From contig CAIOKO010000039.1 in assembly GCA_903858935.1 (NCBI GenBank), positions 20,199 to 84,198 of the forward strand: DNA of 64,000 bases, read 5' to 3'. The DNA comes from an uncultured Schlesneria sp. (GTDB lineage: Bacteria; Planctomycetota; Planctomycetia; Planctomycetales; Planctomycetaceae). The position numbers were made by a program, and so were the translations under genes. Position 1 is the stretch's first letter. Each line of letters opens with the position of its first letter. A model generated the notes under the pieces. The model searched no databases, was not told where the DNA came from, and saw only the letters and a list, made by a program, of their open reading frames with translations. Shown here one piece after another: positions 8,381-17,311 of this stretch.

Positions 8381-8779
8381 TCATTTCGGATCGATCGTTT
8401 TCGTGGCCATTCCGATTGCCGTTGCTGTGGCGTAGTTTTTGGTGTGCGAAATACTCACCAGAATTTCGTTGATGCCAAGCCGGGTTGCGACGTCGAGTGT
8501 CGTTCCGTGCAGTTCGATGTATGGCTGACCGCTGGGCTTCACCAGGACTTCGATATCGGTCCAGCCAACTTCGTTCGTGAAACCAGTGCCGAGGACTTTC
8601 ATCACCGCTTCTTTAGCTGCCCAGCGACCGGCATAGTGAGGTGCAGGGTCGCGACGTGGCTGACAATGCGCGATCTCGGCTTTCGTAAAGACGCGTGCAA
8701 GAAAATGATCGCCGTGATTGGCAATCATCCTGGCGATACGTTCGACGTCGACAATATCCGTTCCCAGTCCAATGATCAT
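8381..8779 (-). CDS. acpS: Holo-[acyl-carrier-protein] synthase
   Basis: 132 residues from the ATG at 8779. It transfers 4'-phosphopantetheine from CoA to a serine of acyl carrier protein. MIIGLGTDIVDVERI has the conserved Asp of the Mg2+ site, and RWAAKEAVMKVLGTG has the conserved Glu/Lys of motif 3. ILVSISHTKNYATATAI is the terminal strand. An open frame extends 35 codons further upstream but lacks family similarity. The ATG overlaps the stop of the upstream membrane-protein gene (ATGA), so translation is probably coupled. Confidence 0.95.
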   Translation of the reverse strand: MIIGLGTDIVDVERIARMIANHGDHFLARVFTKAEIAHCQPRRDPAPHYAGRWAAKEAVMKVLGTGFTNEVGWTDIEVLVKPSGQPYIELHGTTLDVATRLGINEILVSISHTKNYATATAIGMATKTIDPK

Positions 8780-9378
8780 GCTTCCGATCCTTCCGGGACA
8801 TTTCTCGCGTTTGCAGGCATGCTCTGATTTGACATCCATCCTGCCGCAGCGGTTGCGGCAATCAATTCTGTGACCCAGAAACATTCCGGCCAGGGGCTGG
8901 TCCAGTTTCCCAGATTTTGCAGCCTTCGCGAAAGATATTTTTGGAATTCTGTCACTTCAGAACGACTTGGCTTGTTAATGCCTGACTGGTTGTCTTGTCG
9001 TTCAAACTCTTTGATTAAACGTGCGGCCAGCGCGTCTTTGCCTGATTGCATGGAATGCAATTCGTCCAGCCGAGACGTCTGCCAGTTTGATCCAATTAAT
9101 CCACATAACGAAAGCAGTGCTGCCGTGAAAACGGTGAAGCGACGTCCCGGTTCCGCCTGAAGTTGCGAGGCGAGGCGGATGACGCCCCAACCCACTACCA
9201 GTCCAAAGGCGATTGAGAACAGGCCGATCAGACGGATGCGAGAAGGTGCATGTGCCGCAGCAATCGAAAGTGCCGTGACGGTGATAACACATGCCGTAAA
9301 CCAGGTCACAACGGAAGCGTTGCCCCGGCTGGGTTCTGATTGCCCGTTGTCCAATCGAGTCTTGTCGGGGTGATTCAT
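8776..9378 (-). CDS. Uncharacterised membrane protein
   Basis: 200 residues, no family recognised. Three likely membrane helices occur: VTWFTACVITVTALSIAAAH, LIGLFSIAFGLVVGWGVI and FTVFTAALLSLCGLIG. A charged helical section follows, and a fourth weak hydrophobic patch lies near the end (VTELIAATAAAGW). It sits 14 bp after the DppB-like permease gene and overlaps acpS by 4 bp, so it is inside the same minus-strand transcription unit. Nothing points to a specific role. Confidence 0.7.
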   Translation of the reverse strand: MNHPDKTRLDNGQSEPSRGNASVVTWFTACVITVTALSIAAAHAPSRIRLIGLFSIAFGLVVGWGVIRLASQLQAEPGRRFTVFTAALLSLCGLIGSNWQTSRLDELHSMQSGKDALAARLIKEFERQDNQSGINKPSRSEVTEFQKYLSRRLQNLGNWTSPWPECFWVTELIAATAAAGWMSNQSMPANARNVPEGSEA

Positions 9379-9392
9379 CGACAGGCTGCGTT

Positions 9393-10421
9393 CTATTTGT
9401 CGTCAAAACTGACTCGAGGATTCACGACAACGTACAGGATATCAGAAACAAGAATCCCCACGAGCGTCAGTATGGCGGATAGCATCAGCGTGGTCATCAC
9501 GAGATCATATTCCCGGCGCAAGACCCCTTCGTACGACAAAAGCCCCATCCCGTGAATATTGAAAATGACTTCAATAATGACGCTGCCACCAACCAGGAAT
9601 GGTAACAACGATGCCAGCAGCGTAATGATCGGAAACAAGCTGTTTCGCAGGGCGTGCACCAGGATGACTCGACCCTTTCCGCACCCTTTAGCTTCGGCCG
9701 TACGAATGTAATCCTGCCGAATGACTTCGAGCATCCCCGCTCGCATTTGCCGACTGACGTAGGCCAGGCCTCCATAAGTCAGGCACAGGACCGGCAACAC
9801 AAGATGTTTTCCGTAATCGACAAATTGTTCAAACGAAGTCATCGAATCAAAGTTTTGCGACTTCAGGCCAAGGATCGGTAAGGGTGACGATTCGAATCCG
9901 AAATACGACCAGAGCCATTTTTGCATGAAGAGTTCGCGCAACAGTTCGGCGACCCAGAAGGAAGGAAGGCTGTAAAGAACGAATAAGACCATTGTGGAGA
10001 TACGGTCGAATGTCGATCGAGGATATGCCGCAGACATGATCCCCAAGGGAACGGCTGCCACGTAAATCAGCGTAAACACGATCAGATTCATCAACATGGT
10101 GATCTTGAGTGCCTGCCACAACTCGGTCCAGATCCGCTGCTCGGTCTGGAAGAAGATCATATCACCACGCGCCAGTCGATTGAGAAACAGGACAAACTGT
10201 GCTGGCAATGGCTTGTCGAAACCATGCCTTTCGCGAAATCGCTTTTCGGCTGCTTCGGTACCTCGTTCGGCATTGACCCCTGCGGCGGCCTGGCCTGCTC
10301 CGCCAAATTTCTCTGCCGCCGGGTCGCCGGGCGCGAGCCGGATCACCAGGAACGAGACCAGCAGGATTCCGAACAACGTTGGAATCATCAGCAGCAGGCG
10401 TTTGATCAGATACGTGGCCAA
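9393..10421 (-). CDS. Peptide/nickel-type ABC transporter permease (DppB/OppB family)
   Basis: 342 residues with about six membrane helices. It begins with MATYLIKRLLLMIPTLFGILL, the hallmark N-terminus of DppB/OppB, followed by LVIRLAPGDPA. The ATPase-contacting EAA loop reads RTAEAKGCGKGRVILVHALRNS. A periplasmic insert of about 60 residues (GGAGQAAAGVNAERGTEAAE) follows the first helix. It should pair with the binding protein encoded upstream at 10698-13112. The second permease (DppC) and the ATPases are not in this window. Confidence 0.9.
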   Translation of the reverse strand: MATYLIKRLLLMIPTLFGILLVSFLVIRLAPGDPAAEKFGGAGQAAAGVNAERGTEAAEKRFRERHGFDKPLPAQFVLFLNRLARGDMIFFQTEQRIWTELWQALKITMLMNLIVFTLIYVAAVPLGIMSAAYPRSTFDRISTMVLFVLYSLPSFWVAELLRELFMQKWLWSYFGFESSPLPILGLKSQNFDSMTSFEQFVDYGKHLVLPVLCLTYGGLAYVSRQMRAGMLEVIRQDYIRTAEAKGCGKGRVILVHALRNSLFPIITLLASLLPFLVGGSVIIEVIFNIHGMGLLSYEGVLRREYDLVMTTLMLSAILTLVGILVSDILYVVVNPRVSFDDK

Positions 10422-10535
10422 GACAGCACTCGAATTCGAGTTTGGGAATTAGACTTTACATACAACATACAAGAAGGATACCAGAGCTATTATTCAGACA
10501 TTTCTTCTTTCGTCCACGTGTCATTGGTCCGCCTC

Positions 10536-10640
10536 GTTGTTCTGGAATCCCTCCAGGATTCAGGGCATTTCGGTCCACCCAACCGGTGGTGTCGCTCCGC
10601 TCAACCACCGGCTAAAAACTGAAGTCCCTCCGGGACAAAA
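10536..10640. repeat. Planctomycete-type structured intergenic repeat
   Basis: The 276-bp gap between the binding-protein and permease genes holds CCGGTGGT (10580-10587) inverted against ACCACCGG about 20 bp later, with GTCGCTCCGCTC in the loop. A GTCCCTCCGGGAC palindrome follows, and TCCCTCCAGGATTC precedes it. From general knowledge, similar GGTGGT...GCGGAGCG...ACCACC elements are common between planctomycete genes. It lies inside a presumed operon and could act as an attenuator or processing site. Confidence 0.6.
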
Positions 10641-10697
10641 TCAAATGATAGACCACAGTTTCCAAAATATCGTTACCCATGTTGAGTGGCATACTCG

Positions 10698-13112
10698 TTA
10701 CTTGTGAAGCTGTTCGTCCTTCGGAACGTACCATTCGGACAGGTCGAATCCAGGCCTCAACCGATACCATTTCACGTTACGAAACCGCTTATGATATGCC
10801 CCGAATTCCTTGGGAATCCACAAGAACGTATAGGGTTGTTCGCTGTCAATCAGTCGATGGAACGATTGGTGAATACGTTTACGCTTGTTTTCGTCGAGTG
10901 TGACTCGCAGCATTTCAATCAGTTCATCCGCTTGCGTGCTCTTGAATGAAATGGTGTTACTGCCCCGTTTTTCTCGCGCCGCTTCCGAGCTGTGCCAGAT
11001 CTGAAAGGGATCGCTTTCGACCGGCATCGCCCAACTCAATGTGACGGCATCACATTCTTTCGCTCTCAACTTTTCGATGAACGAGGCCCATTCCATCGTT
11101 TGGATCTGCAGATCGATACCAACGCTTTTGAAGTTCTTCTGCAAAATCTCGCACATCTGCTCGGCCATCGGTTTCCCCTTTGGCAGCCGCAGAATCACCT
11201 GAAACTTCTCGCCTTTTTTATCAAGAATGCCATCGTTGTCTGAATCAATCCAACCCGCATCGGTCAATAATTCTCGAGCCGTTTCCGGATCGTAAGCGAG
11301 CGGCAAGACTTCACGATCATATCCAGGTCCAAACATGTATTGAGTCCCTGAAACAACGGCAGCAGCACCGTGCAGTTTCTTGTCAACGAAGTCCTGCCGA
11401 TCAAACAACATCGTCAACGCCATACGAACTCGTCGATCCTTGAACGGCGTTGAGAGCTGGTTCCAACCGAGATAGCTGAACCTGGGTGAGAACCAGGATC
11501 CTCGGACATACGTTTCTTGCGTCTCTTTTTCCAATGTTGGCCAGTCCTCGAAATATTGCTCGGCGGACATGTCATAGAAGAAATCGATTTCTCCTGCCTT
11601 CAAAGCGGCAAGTGCCGAAACCTGGTCGATAATAAATTTCACGATGATCCGGTCAACGTGCCCCGCTTTGGCAGGGTCCCAGTAATTTGGATTTCGGACT
11701 AGCTCGACACGATCACCACGTTCCCACTTATCGACGATGTAGGGGCCAGTCCCCAATGGGTGACGGTTGTAACGTTCATCGGTATTGAAGAATTTGCCAA
11801 ATTCCTGACCACGGGCACTAATCGCCTTCTGAGCGACTTCCTGCTCCGGTGTCAGCGAGTCCAATGTCAGTTCTCGACCTTGTTCGCGGAAGATAGCTTC
11901 GAAGTAGTGGCGAGGGGGTGTATACGCCGCGATTCCATACGAGAATTCAGGAGCTTTGAAATACTGCTGACGGTATCTTAATCGGATTGCATGTGTACCC
12001 AACGAAGTACACTCAACCAGATCGCTGTAATAAGTTCGGATCGCATCCCCATCGACATAGGGACTGTTCAGCAAAGCGTAACCGAATTCGATGTCTTTCG
12101 TTGTGAAAGGGACGCCATCCGACCATTTGGCATCTTCGTTGAGATAAAATGTCGTGTATGTCTTCTCTTGAACATCTTGCCATTCGCCTGCTTTTAGCGT
12201 CAGAGGTTCCTTGAGCGGGTTCTCTGCGGTTGCCGGACTGACGACCAGCGAACCATCGTCTTTCTTATCGGCCTGGCCGAAAAGTTCATCACCGATCTTG
12301 ATCGTATATTTCCCGGCGGGAAATCCGCTCACTTCAAGCTGGCCTTGGTTGTCGCTCCATTCGTGATAACCCGTCGTTGATGCCCCTAAAATCCGCCCGA
12401 CGGGGTAAACACCAACCCAGACATGCCCCAAAGGTTTGCCGTCCTTATCCGAAGTCACCAGGGCAATCTTCTTTGGTTCGGCCGGCTTTCCATTCACGGG
12501 AGGAGCAACTTTGTAGTCGATTTCCAATGACGTCTGCGGGGTTCCATCCTTCAGTGATATCCGACGTTCCCGGCCAGGATAGTCAGGTGATAGCTTGATC
12601 GAGTCTTCAACAATCCATTTTTTGGCAATGCCCGGTTCAAATTCAAAATTCTCGGGATTCTGGCGGGCTAACCCTTCATTAACGTATTGCATGATATACG
12701 TCTGAACGGCGGACGATTCTGTGATCGGATTCAAAACTTTTGGCTCTGCGTTGAACCGGATTGTCAGTGTATCCCCCGTAACGGGCTGACTCGGCTTTCG
12801 CTTTGCGTGCTCATTGTCGACATCGGCCGGAATCGCGCCTGTCAGTGAGTTCGTCAGGCTTTTTCCCTCCATCCGCGGAATCTTGATCCCGTTGACCTCG
12901 GTCATAATTTCAACTTTGGGAACGTCGGGATAATCTTCCCAGAACCCTTCTTTGGTCTCTACTTTGTCGTGAGATGGTTTTGTCGAATCTGAGGATGATA
13001 CGGTTCCGGGCTTTGTCGTATTCGCACCAGCGGGGGGGCTTGATTTGGTACAACCACTGAGACACAAACCGCACAACGACATCGAAACGACAATCAAGCA
13101 AGACCGAACCAT
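10698..13112 (-). CDS. Peptide ABC transporter substrate-binding lipoprotein (SBP_bac_5 family)
   Basis: 804 residues, longer than the usual 530-600. The signal is MVRSCLIVVSMSLCGLCLSGC with an LSGC lipobox. The family body is recognised from TLTIRFNAEPKVLNPI, then GVPFTTKDIEFGYALLNSPY, HPLGTGPYIVDKWERGDRVE and FKDRRVRMALTMLFDRQDFV. Extra length comes from an insert at about residues 185-300 with beta-rich, carboxypeptidase-regulatory-like text (SGFPAGKYTIKIGDELFGQ). It should bind peptides or another extended ligand outside the membrane and deliver it to the permease at 9393-10421. Confidence 0.88.
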   Translation of the reverse strand: MVRSCLIVVSMSLCGLCLSGCTKSSPPAGANTTKPGTVSSSDSTKPSHDKVETKEGFWEDYPDVPKVEIMTEVNGIKIPRMEGKSLTNSLTGAIPADVDNEHAKRKPSQPVTGDTLTIRFNAEPKVLNPITESSAVQTYIMQYVNEGLARQNPENFEFEPGIAKKWIVEDSIKLSPDYPGRERRISLKDGTPQTSLEIDYKVAPPVNGKPAEPKKIALVTSDKDGKPLGHVWVGVYPVGRILGASTTGYHEWSDNQGQLEVSGFPAGKYTIKIGDELFGQADKKDDGSLVVSPATAENPLKEPLTLKAGEWQDVQEKTYTTFYLNEDAKWSDGVPFTTKDIEFGYALLNSPYVDGDAIRTYYSDLVECTSLGTHAIRLRYRQQYFKAPEFSYGIAAYTPPRHYFEAIFREQGRELTLDSLTPEQEVAQKAISARGQEFGKFFNTDERYNRHPLGTGPYIVDKWERGDRVELVRNPNYWDPAKAGHVDRIIVKFIIDQVSALAALKAGEIDFFYDMSAEQYFEDWPTLEKETQETYVRGSWFSPRFSYLGWNQLSTPFKDRRVRMALTMLFDRQDFVDKKLHGAAAVVSGTQYMFGPGYDREVLPLAYDPETARELLTDAGWIDSDNDGILDKKGEKFQVILRLPKGKPMAEQMCEILQKNFKSVGIDLQIQTMEWASFIEKLRAKECDAVTLSWAMPVESDPFQIWHSSEAAREKRGSNTISFKSTQADELIEMLRVTLDENKRKRIHQSFHRLIDSEQPYTFLWIPKEFGAYHKRFRNVKWYRLRPGFDLSEWYVPKDEQLHK

Positions 13113-13234
13113 AACGAGGCATCCTTCCCGACGTACAAGCTGGCTGAATGACCGCAGCGACCAAAGATCACTCGGTGAAAGGGATTCTGGCAGAGCCGGC
13201 TCGCCTGAGCAAGGATTCGCGAACGAGGGACAGC

Positions 13235-13519
13235 CTATTTGCTCATCACACTGATCAGCTCGTTAAGCTCTTGTTCAAGAGAGATACCAGTTGCTGGAGT
13301 CTTTCCTGCCTGTCGATACCAATAGTGGGCGTTGCCGATATCGCCTTCGACCCGGTGAAGGTAGGCGTGTATCCAGGCGCAATCTGACGAGGAATCGTCC
13401 TGGACTAATCGGTGTGCCTGATCCCAGTGCCCCTGTGCGGCATGCCATAAGGCCCGTAGTGGAACCGACAGCCCCGTGATTTCACTTTCTGTCTTTTCAA
13501 TAAGGGGATGATTCATCAT
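13235..13519 (-). CDS. Small conserved helical protein (TPR-like)
   Basis: 94 residues from the double ATG at 13519; the frame is open 20 codons more upstream. The text LRALWHAAQGHWDQAHRLVQ followed by WIHAYLHRVEGDIGNAHYWY looks like two helix-turn-helix repeats of TPR type, with Trp/Tyr at packing positions. It reads as a soluble cytoplasmic protein. It lies 25 bp after the GH43-like gene and upstream of the binding-protein gene on the same strand. Function unknown. Confidence 0.7.
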   Translation of the reverse strand: MMNHPLIEKTESEITGLSVPLRALWHAAQGHWDQAHRLVQDDSSSDCAWIHAYLHRVEGDIGNAHYWYRQAGKTPATGISLEQELNELISVMSK

Positions 13520-13544
13520 GCGATCCTGGTCAACGGTGGTGGAT

Positions 13545-14606
13545 TCAGGGTGTTTTGACAACTTTCGGCAGATACGCATTCACCTCGTTATGCATCGTAT
13601 AAAGACGAAAGCGGTCACCATCATAGATCAAAAGGCCGCTTGACTTGTTTTCCGCAATCGGCCGTAACGGGTTTCCAGCGAATTTTTTCCAATGAATCAA
13701 ATCAGTGGATGTCGCGATTCCCGTGGACCAGAGGCTGGACTGTGTCGGGTCTTCAGGCCGCCTTGCTCCGTGATAAACGGCGTAATAACGGCCTTTGTGC
13801 CGAATAATCTGATTCATGGCAATCTGGTTATAATCGTAATTCTCTGGCCCGGGCAGCATAACGGGTTCGTCCTGGACGTTGGTAAAGATCTTCGTATCTG
13901 AAGACCTTGCGAGCCAGATTCCCCGATCCCCACGCTCGTAAAACAAGTTCCATTGGCCATTCTCAAACCAGGCGGTCGGAGTTCCGTACGGCCCGTCTGG
14001 AATTGCTTCGCCATTGGCCAGCCGGACATCGAGACGACCAATACGTTGCCACTTAATCCCGTCGCGCGATGTGAGCAGTTGAGCCCGATCCTCGACCCCT
14101 TCCGCGAACATGTAATACAGTCCGTCGTGAGGGATGACACAAACATCTTCCACCCAGTGTTCTGAATAAATGGGATTGCTTGGAAATCGCTGCCAGACCA
14201 GGCCATCGGTCGAAGTCGCATACCCGAGCATTTTCTGACCGGGTCGGGTTCCATCGTATCCCGTGTACCACATCTTCCATTGGTCCCCTTCGCGAAGAAT
14301 CCATCCTCGCTCGCGAATCTTGGCGTCCCAATGGCCTGGACCCGCTGCCGTAAAAATGGGATTTCGTTCGCTCGGAACAAATTGAGTCAACTCGGGCGGA
14401 AAATCCTCATCCGCATGCGCGTTCAATGCGGCGAGGAAGAAGAGGATCAGCGCAGTGCTTCGTCGCGATTGAAGCAACCACTTTTTGAATCGAATCAGAT
14501 GACGTTGTTGTAAAGACCTCGCTGAAAAAAGTGATCCCAGGCAAGCCGCTTGACCGGCAACATCAGATTGTCCAAACAAAATGCCTTCTGGATTACGAAT
14601 CATCAT
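13545..14606 (-). CDS. Secreted five-bladed beta-propeller glycosidase-like protein (GH43/GH32/GH130 type)
   Basis: About 353 residues from the ATG pair at 14606/14603, which follows GAGGAC. A hydrophobic signal segment (STALILFFLAALNAHADE) comes about 50 residues in, an unusually late position. The frame reaches further upstream but would overlap the LarA-like gene. Repeated blade motifs are seen: WKMWYTGYDG, YYMFAEG, WNLFYERGDRGIWLARSS and YYAVYHG, with DGLVWQRFPSNPIY and DLIHWKKFAGNPL, as in GH43/GH130-related propellers. Candidate acids are in WDAKIRERG, VEDVCVIP and YERGDRG. It probably binds or cleaves a polysaccharide outside the cell; the exact family is not fixed. Confidence 0.7.
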   Translation of the reverse strand: MMIRNPEGILFGQSDVAGQAACLGSLFSARSLQQRHLIRFKKWLLQSRRSTALILFFLAALNAHADEDFPPELTQFVPSERNPIFTAAGPGHWDAKIRERGWILREGDQWKMWYTGYDGTRPGQKMLGYATSTDGLVWQRFPSNPIYSEHWVEDVCVIPHDGLYYMFAEGVEDRAQLLTSRDGIKWQRIGRLDVRLANGEAIPDGPYGTPTAWFENGQWNLFYERGDRGIWLARSSDTKIFTNVQDEPVMLPGPENYDYNQIAMNQIIRHKGRYYAVYHGARRPEDPTQSSLWSTGIATSTDLIHWKKFAGNPLRPIAENKSSGLLIYDGDRFRLYTMHNEVNAYLPKVVKTP

Positions 14607-14625
14607 GTCCTCGAATCGCAGTTCT

Positions 14626-15852
14626 TTATTCCTGGATTTCGCTGTAAACGTGCTGAGCTCCCGCCAGTACGACGCAACCGTCGCAATTCTGCAGCAGGCG
14701 AATGACTTCCCGTTCGTGTTCAATCGGGGTCATATAAGTACGTTCGACGAACTGACTGTCCAGCTGGCTGAGCAGGTAGACCGAGGCCCAATCGGCAGCG
14801 GCGGCGATTTGTGATGCCGGCAGAACATCGGGAGGGGCAGCTTTCCGCAACGGCTGTAAAGCAGATTTCGCCGAGCGACAGTTACCAATCATGTCGACAC
14901 CGGCCCCTGGTTCGGCTGCCAGGTCGGACAGGACAATAATCTTACCACCTTGCACGATCAATTTTCGTGCCGCATCCACAGCCGCACCTAAATCGGCCCA
15001 CGTGGTTTCGTCGCCACTGGAGGGGATTGCGACCAGCGCGGTTTCACCACGCTGGTCGAGTGTCACTCGCCAGTTGTCGTCGAGCAGCTTTCGTCCTCGC
15101 TGGGCCACCTGATCGGTGTTTCCCATTAATACCCCAGCCATCCCCGCGTGACTTCGCGAAGGAAGGACCTGGATGGCAAATTGAATTCCCAGTAACCACG
15201 CCACTTCGTTAATGAGTTGTCGGAGTGGCCGTTCGTCGTCGGGACCAAGTTCCTGATGGCCCTGGCCAAGCGTTTTCGCAAACGCTTCGGGGTTTGATAG
15301 TCCTGGATAGAACGCACTGGTTAATTCGCGACGACCGAGCATGGCATCAAACCCGAACCGCCCGATCGGTAAAACAAAGTCCGCGTCAAGGACTTCGCGA
15401 GAAAGATACAGCCGTTCTCCGGCTGCGCTCGATGCCAGGTAGCCCGTGCCATCAACGAGTGTCGGGTCGTGAATTTTCCATGCGATCTGTTCGCGAATAT
15501 CCGCTGGCAACAGACGACGGGGATCAGCGAGCTTGATCGGGGTCATTGACGCCGGCTGAAGAATCAGGACGTTACCAGGCTCAATCCCCGCCGAAACAAA
15601 CGCCGACCAGATTCCGCTGATGATTTCTGCCGCCGACGGGACCGCGCGATCGAGAACAATAACGACTCGATCACCAGGAACCATGGCCAGTTCCAGAGCC
15701 GGAAATTCAATCGGCTGTTGCACACCTTCTAAAACCGACGCCAGGGGATTGACGATCGGTGCCGGGCCTGGATGCGAAAAGAGGAGACGCTCGCTCGACA
15801 GATCGCCTTCCCAGCGTCCGTTGGATCCATATTCGAGCGAGATCAGACTCAT
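14626..15852 (-). CDS. LarA-like (DUF2088, lactate-racemase N-terminal) protein
   Basis: 408 residues from the ATG at 15852, which overlaps the thyX stop (ATGA). The N-terminal third fits the LarA fold: beta-rich start, VPGDRVVIVLDRAVPSAAEI in place of the usual DxTRPTP strand, then GIEPGNVLILQPA where true LarA has a GxHRP motif. The His and Lys residues that carry the nickel-pincer cofactor in lactate racemase are not evident. It is therefore either a divergent 2-hydroxyacid racemase relative or a non-enzymatic descendant. Tight coupling to thyX suggests co-expression. The C-terminal half (GGKIIVLSDLAAEPGAG) also fits the family. Confidence 0.65.
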   Translation of the reverse strand: MSLISLEYGSNGRWEGDLSSERLLFSHPGPAPIVNPLASVLEGVQQPIEFPALELAMVPGDRVVIVLDRAVPSAAEIISGIWSAFVSAGIEPGNVLILQPASMTPIKLADPRRLLPADIREQIAWKIHDPTLVDGTGYLASSAAGERLYLSREVLDADFVLPIGRFGFDAMLGRRELTSAFYPGLSNPEAFAKTLGQGHQELGPDDERPLRQLINEVAWLLGIQFAIQVLPSRSHAGMAGVLMGNTDQVAQRGRKLLDDNWRVTLDQRGETALVAIPSSGDETTWADLGAAVDAARKLIVQGGKIIVLSDLAAEPGAGVDMIGNCRSAKSALQPLRKAAPPDVLPASQIAAAADWASVYLLSQLDSQFVERTYMTPIEHEREVIRLLQNCDGCVVLAGAQHVYSEIQE

Positions 15853-16805
15853 TGTTCGGTACTTTCTTTTTCCGAGCTGGTTGGATTCGCAGGAGTTTCC
15901 AGCCGCCGCAACAGGCCCAATCCAATCAGCTTGTCTCGACATTCATCGCGTTCGCGGCAGCGTGCCAGATCTTGCCATGTTGGGTCTTGATGCGAAAGGA
16001 AATCCGCTTCGCTATACGGCGGGGCTGATTTCGTGCGGGCTCCGTGTTCCGTCAATTTCTTAATGACTTCGATTTCCAGGCGACTGAGCGACGATCCACC
16101 AAGACGGTAGTCTTCAAATGCTTCCCAGACGACCGGGAAAAGAGGGCGGACAATCTGCTGTCCGATCGCGGTTGCATACAAGCGAATTTCCTCTTGCGCA
16201 TGGGAGTCCATTCGCAGGGCAAGGAAGTGCAGTAGATTATGTAAATCGACTTTCCAATAGGCTTCGGTGTACGTCGAAAGCGGCAAATCCTTTCTCGCTT
16301 GTTCACGAGCGACCCCCGCTGTCAGTCGAGCATCGTAAACTCGTCGCGATTGCTGCTGAAGCTGATGTTCTTCTTCTGTCAGTTTTTGGCCGATATCCGT
16401 TGGCAGCGGCACATCGCTCCCCTGGCGATTGATCGACGCTTGTGAGCGCCAGGCCGACGGCAATGTCGTCTGCGTCGAATCGATGGCTTCCGAATACCGG
16501 GTACTGTATTCGTTGACGTTCGCTGTCCGGTGTCGAATCCACTGTCGCCAGCAGTCCATCGGAACTCGGACGAGAAATTTGATCTCGGCCATTTCAAACG
16601 GGGTGGTATGACGATGTCGCAACAAGTACCGAATCAACGAGCGATCGTCAGAAACGCGTTTTGTGCCGGCCCCGTAGCTGACGCGAGCCGCCTGAACGAC
16701 GGCAGAATCATTCCCCATGACGTCAACCAGACAGACGAATCCGTCATCGAGTACCGAGAACTTTTTCCATCGCAACTGCTCGACCAACGATAATGTTTCG
16801 GACAT
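15849..16805 (-). CDS. thyX: FAD-dependent thymidylate synthase
   Basis: 318 residues, at the long end for ThyX. It makes dTMP from dUMP using methylene-tetrahydrofolate and reduced FAD. The ThyX motif is RHRTANVNEYSTRY, preceded by RHRHTTPFEMAEIKFLVRVP and followed by EQARKDLPLSTYTEAYW, which holds flavin and dUMP contacts. DLHNLLHFLALRMDSHAQEE is the conserved helix. A C-terminal extension of about 60 residues (KTKSAPPYSEADFLSHQDP onwards) is not part of the core. It is the first gene of the minus-strand run ending at acpS. Confidence 0.95.
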   Translation of the reverse strand: MSETLSLVEQLRWKKFSVLDDGFVCLVDVMGNDSAVVQAARVSYGAGTKRVSDDRSLIRYLLRHRHTTPFEMAEIKFLVRVPMDCWRQWIRHRTANVNEYSTRYSEAIDSTQTTLPSAWRSQASINRQGSDVPLPTDIGQKLTEEEHQLQQQSRRVYDARLTAGVAREQARKDLPLSTYTEAYWKVDLHNLLHFLALRMDSHAQEEIRLYATAIGQQIVRPLFPVVWEAFEDYRLGGSSLSRLEIEVIKKLTEHGARTKSAPPYSEADFLSHQDPTWQDLARCRERDECRDKLIGLGLLRRLETPANPTSSEKESTEQ

Positions 16806-17311
16806 CAGACGAATCCTTGCAGAAGACTTATCGACGTGGAACCACTGCCAAATCTAGGGGTTGCGGCAATTTTTTGCGTTTGAAACATCGCCAGAAACCA
16901 CCATTTGAACGTGCCAGTCGATCACGCGAATTATTCAAGCTCGCTTGCGAACTGAGTTTTCCGCGAGCGGATCGGGAACTCTAGGCGATCATTCCGTCAA
17001 ATTCCACCAACCGATGTCGTGTTTGAGCCGCGTCATTCGATTTTCGATGTGACATCGGGAATTGAGCCTGCTGTCAAAATAACATCAAAACGACTGTTCG
17101 ACTTTCGTACGGCGGTTTCTAACGAGTTTTAATGGAACTCAGGCTGTTCAGTTCCGCTTTGATCTGAAAGTGACACATTGTAAGTTTACCGCTTGACTTG
17201 CAGCGAATGAGCTTGTTACAAAGTTTTTCGCGGAATTTGGGCCTGAAAACGTAACGTTGCAATTTCGCGAACGGCTTCCAATTCCATGATTCTTACCGTT
17301 TGGATTCTGTT
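16806..17311. other. Intergenic region between thyX and the FHA gene
   Basis: About 506 bp with divergent genes on both sides and no supported gene. The only signal is a possible sigma70-type promoter for the FHA gene: TTGACT at 17193-17198, an 18-bp spacer, then TACAAA at 17217-17222. The match is moderate and untested. Confidence 0.4.

Noticed and set aside
8381..8884. Longer acpS start at 8884
   Set aside because: The extra 35 residues have no AcpS similarity, and the ATG at 8779 has the ATGA overlap with the upstream gene.
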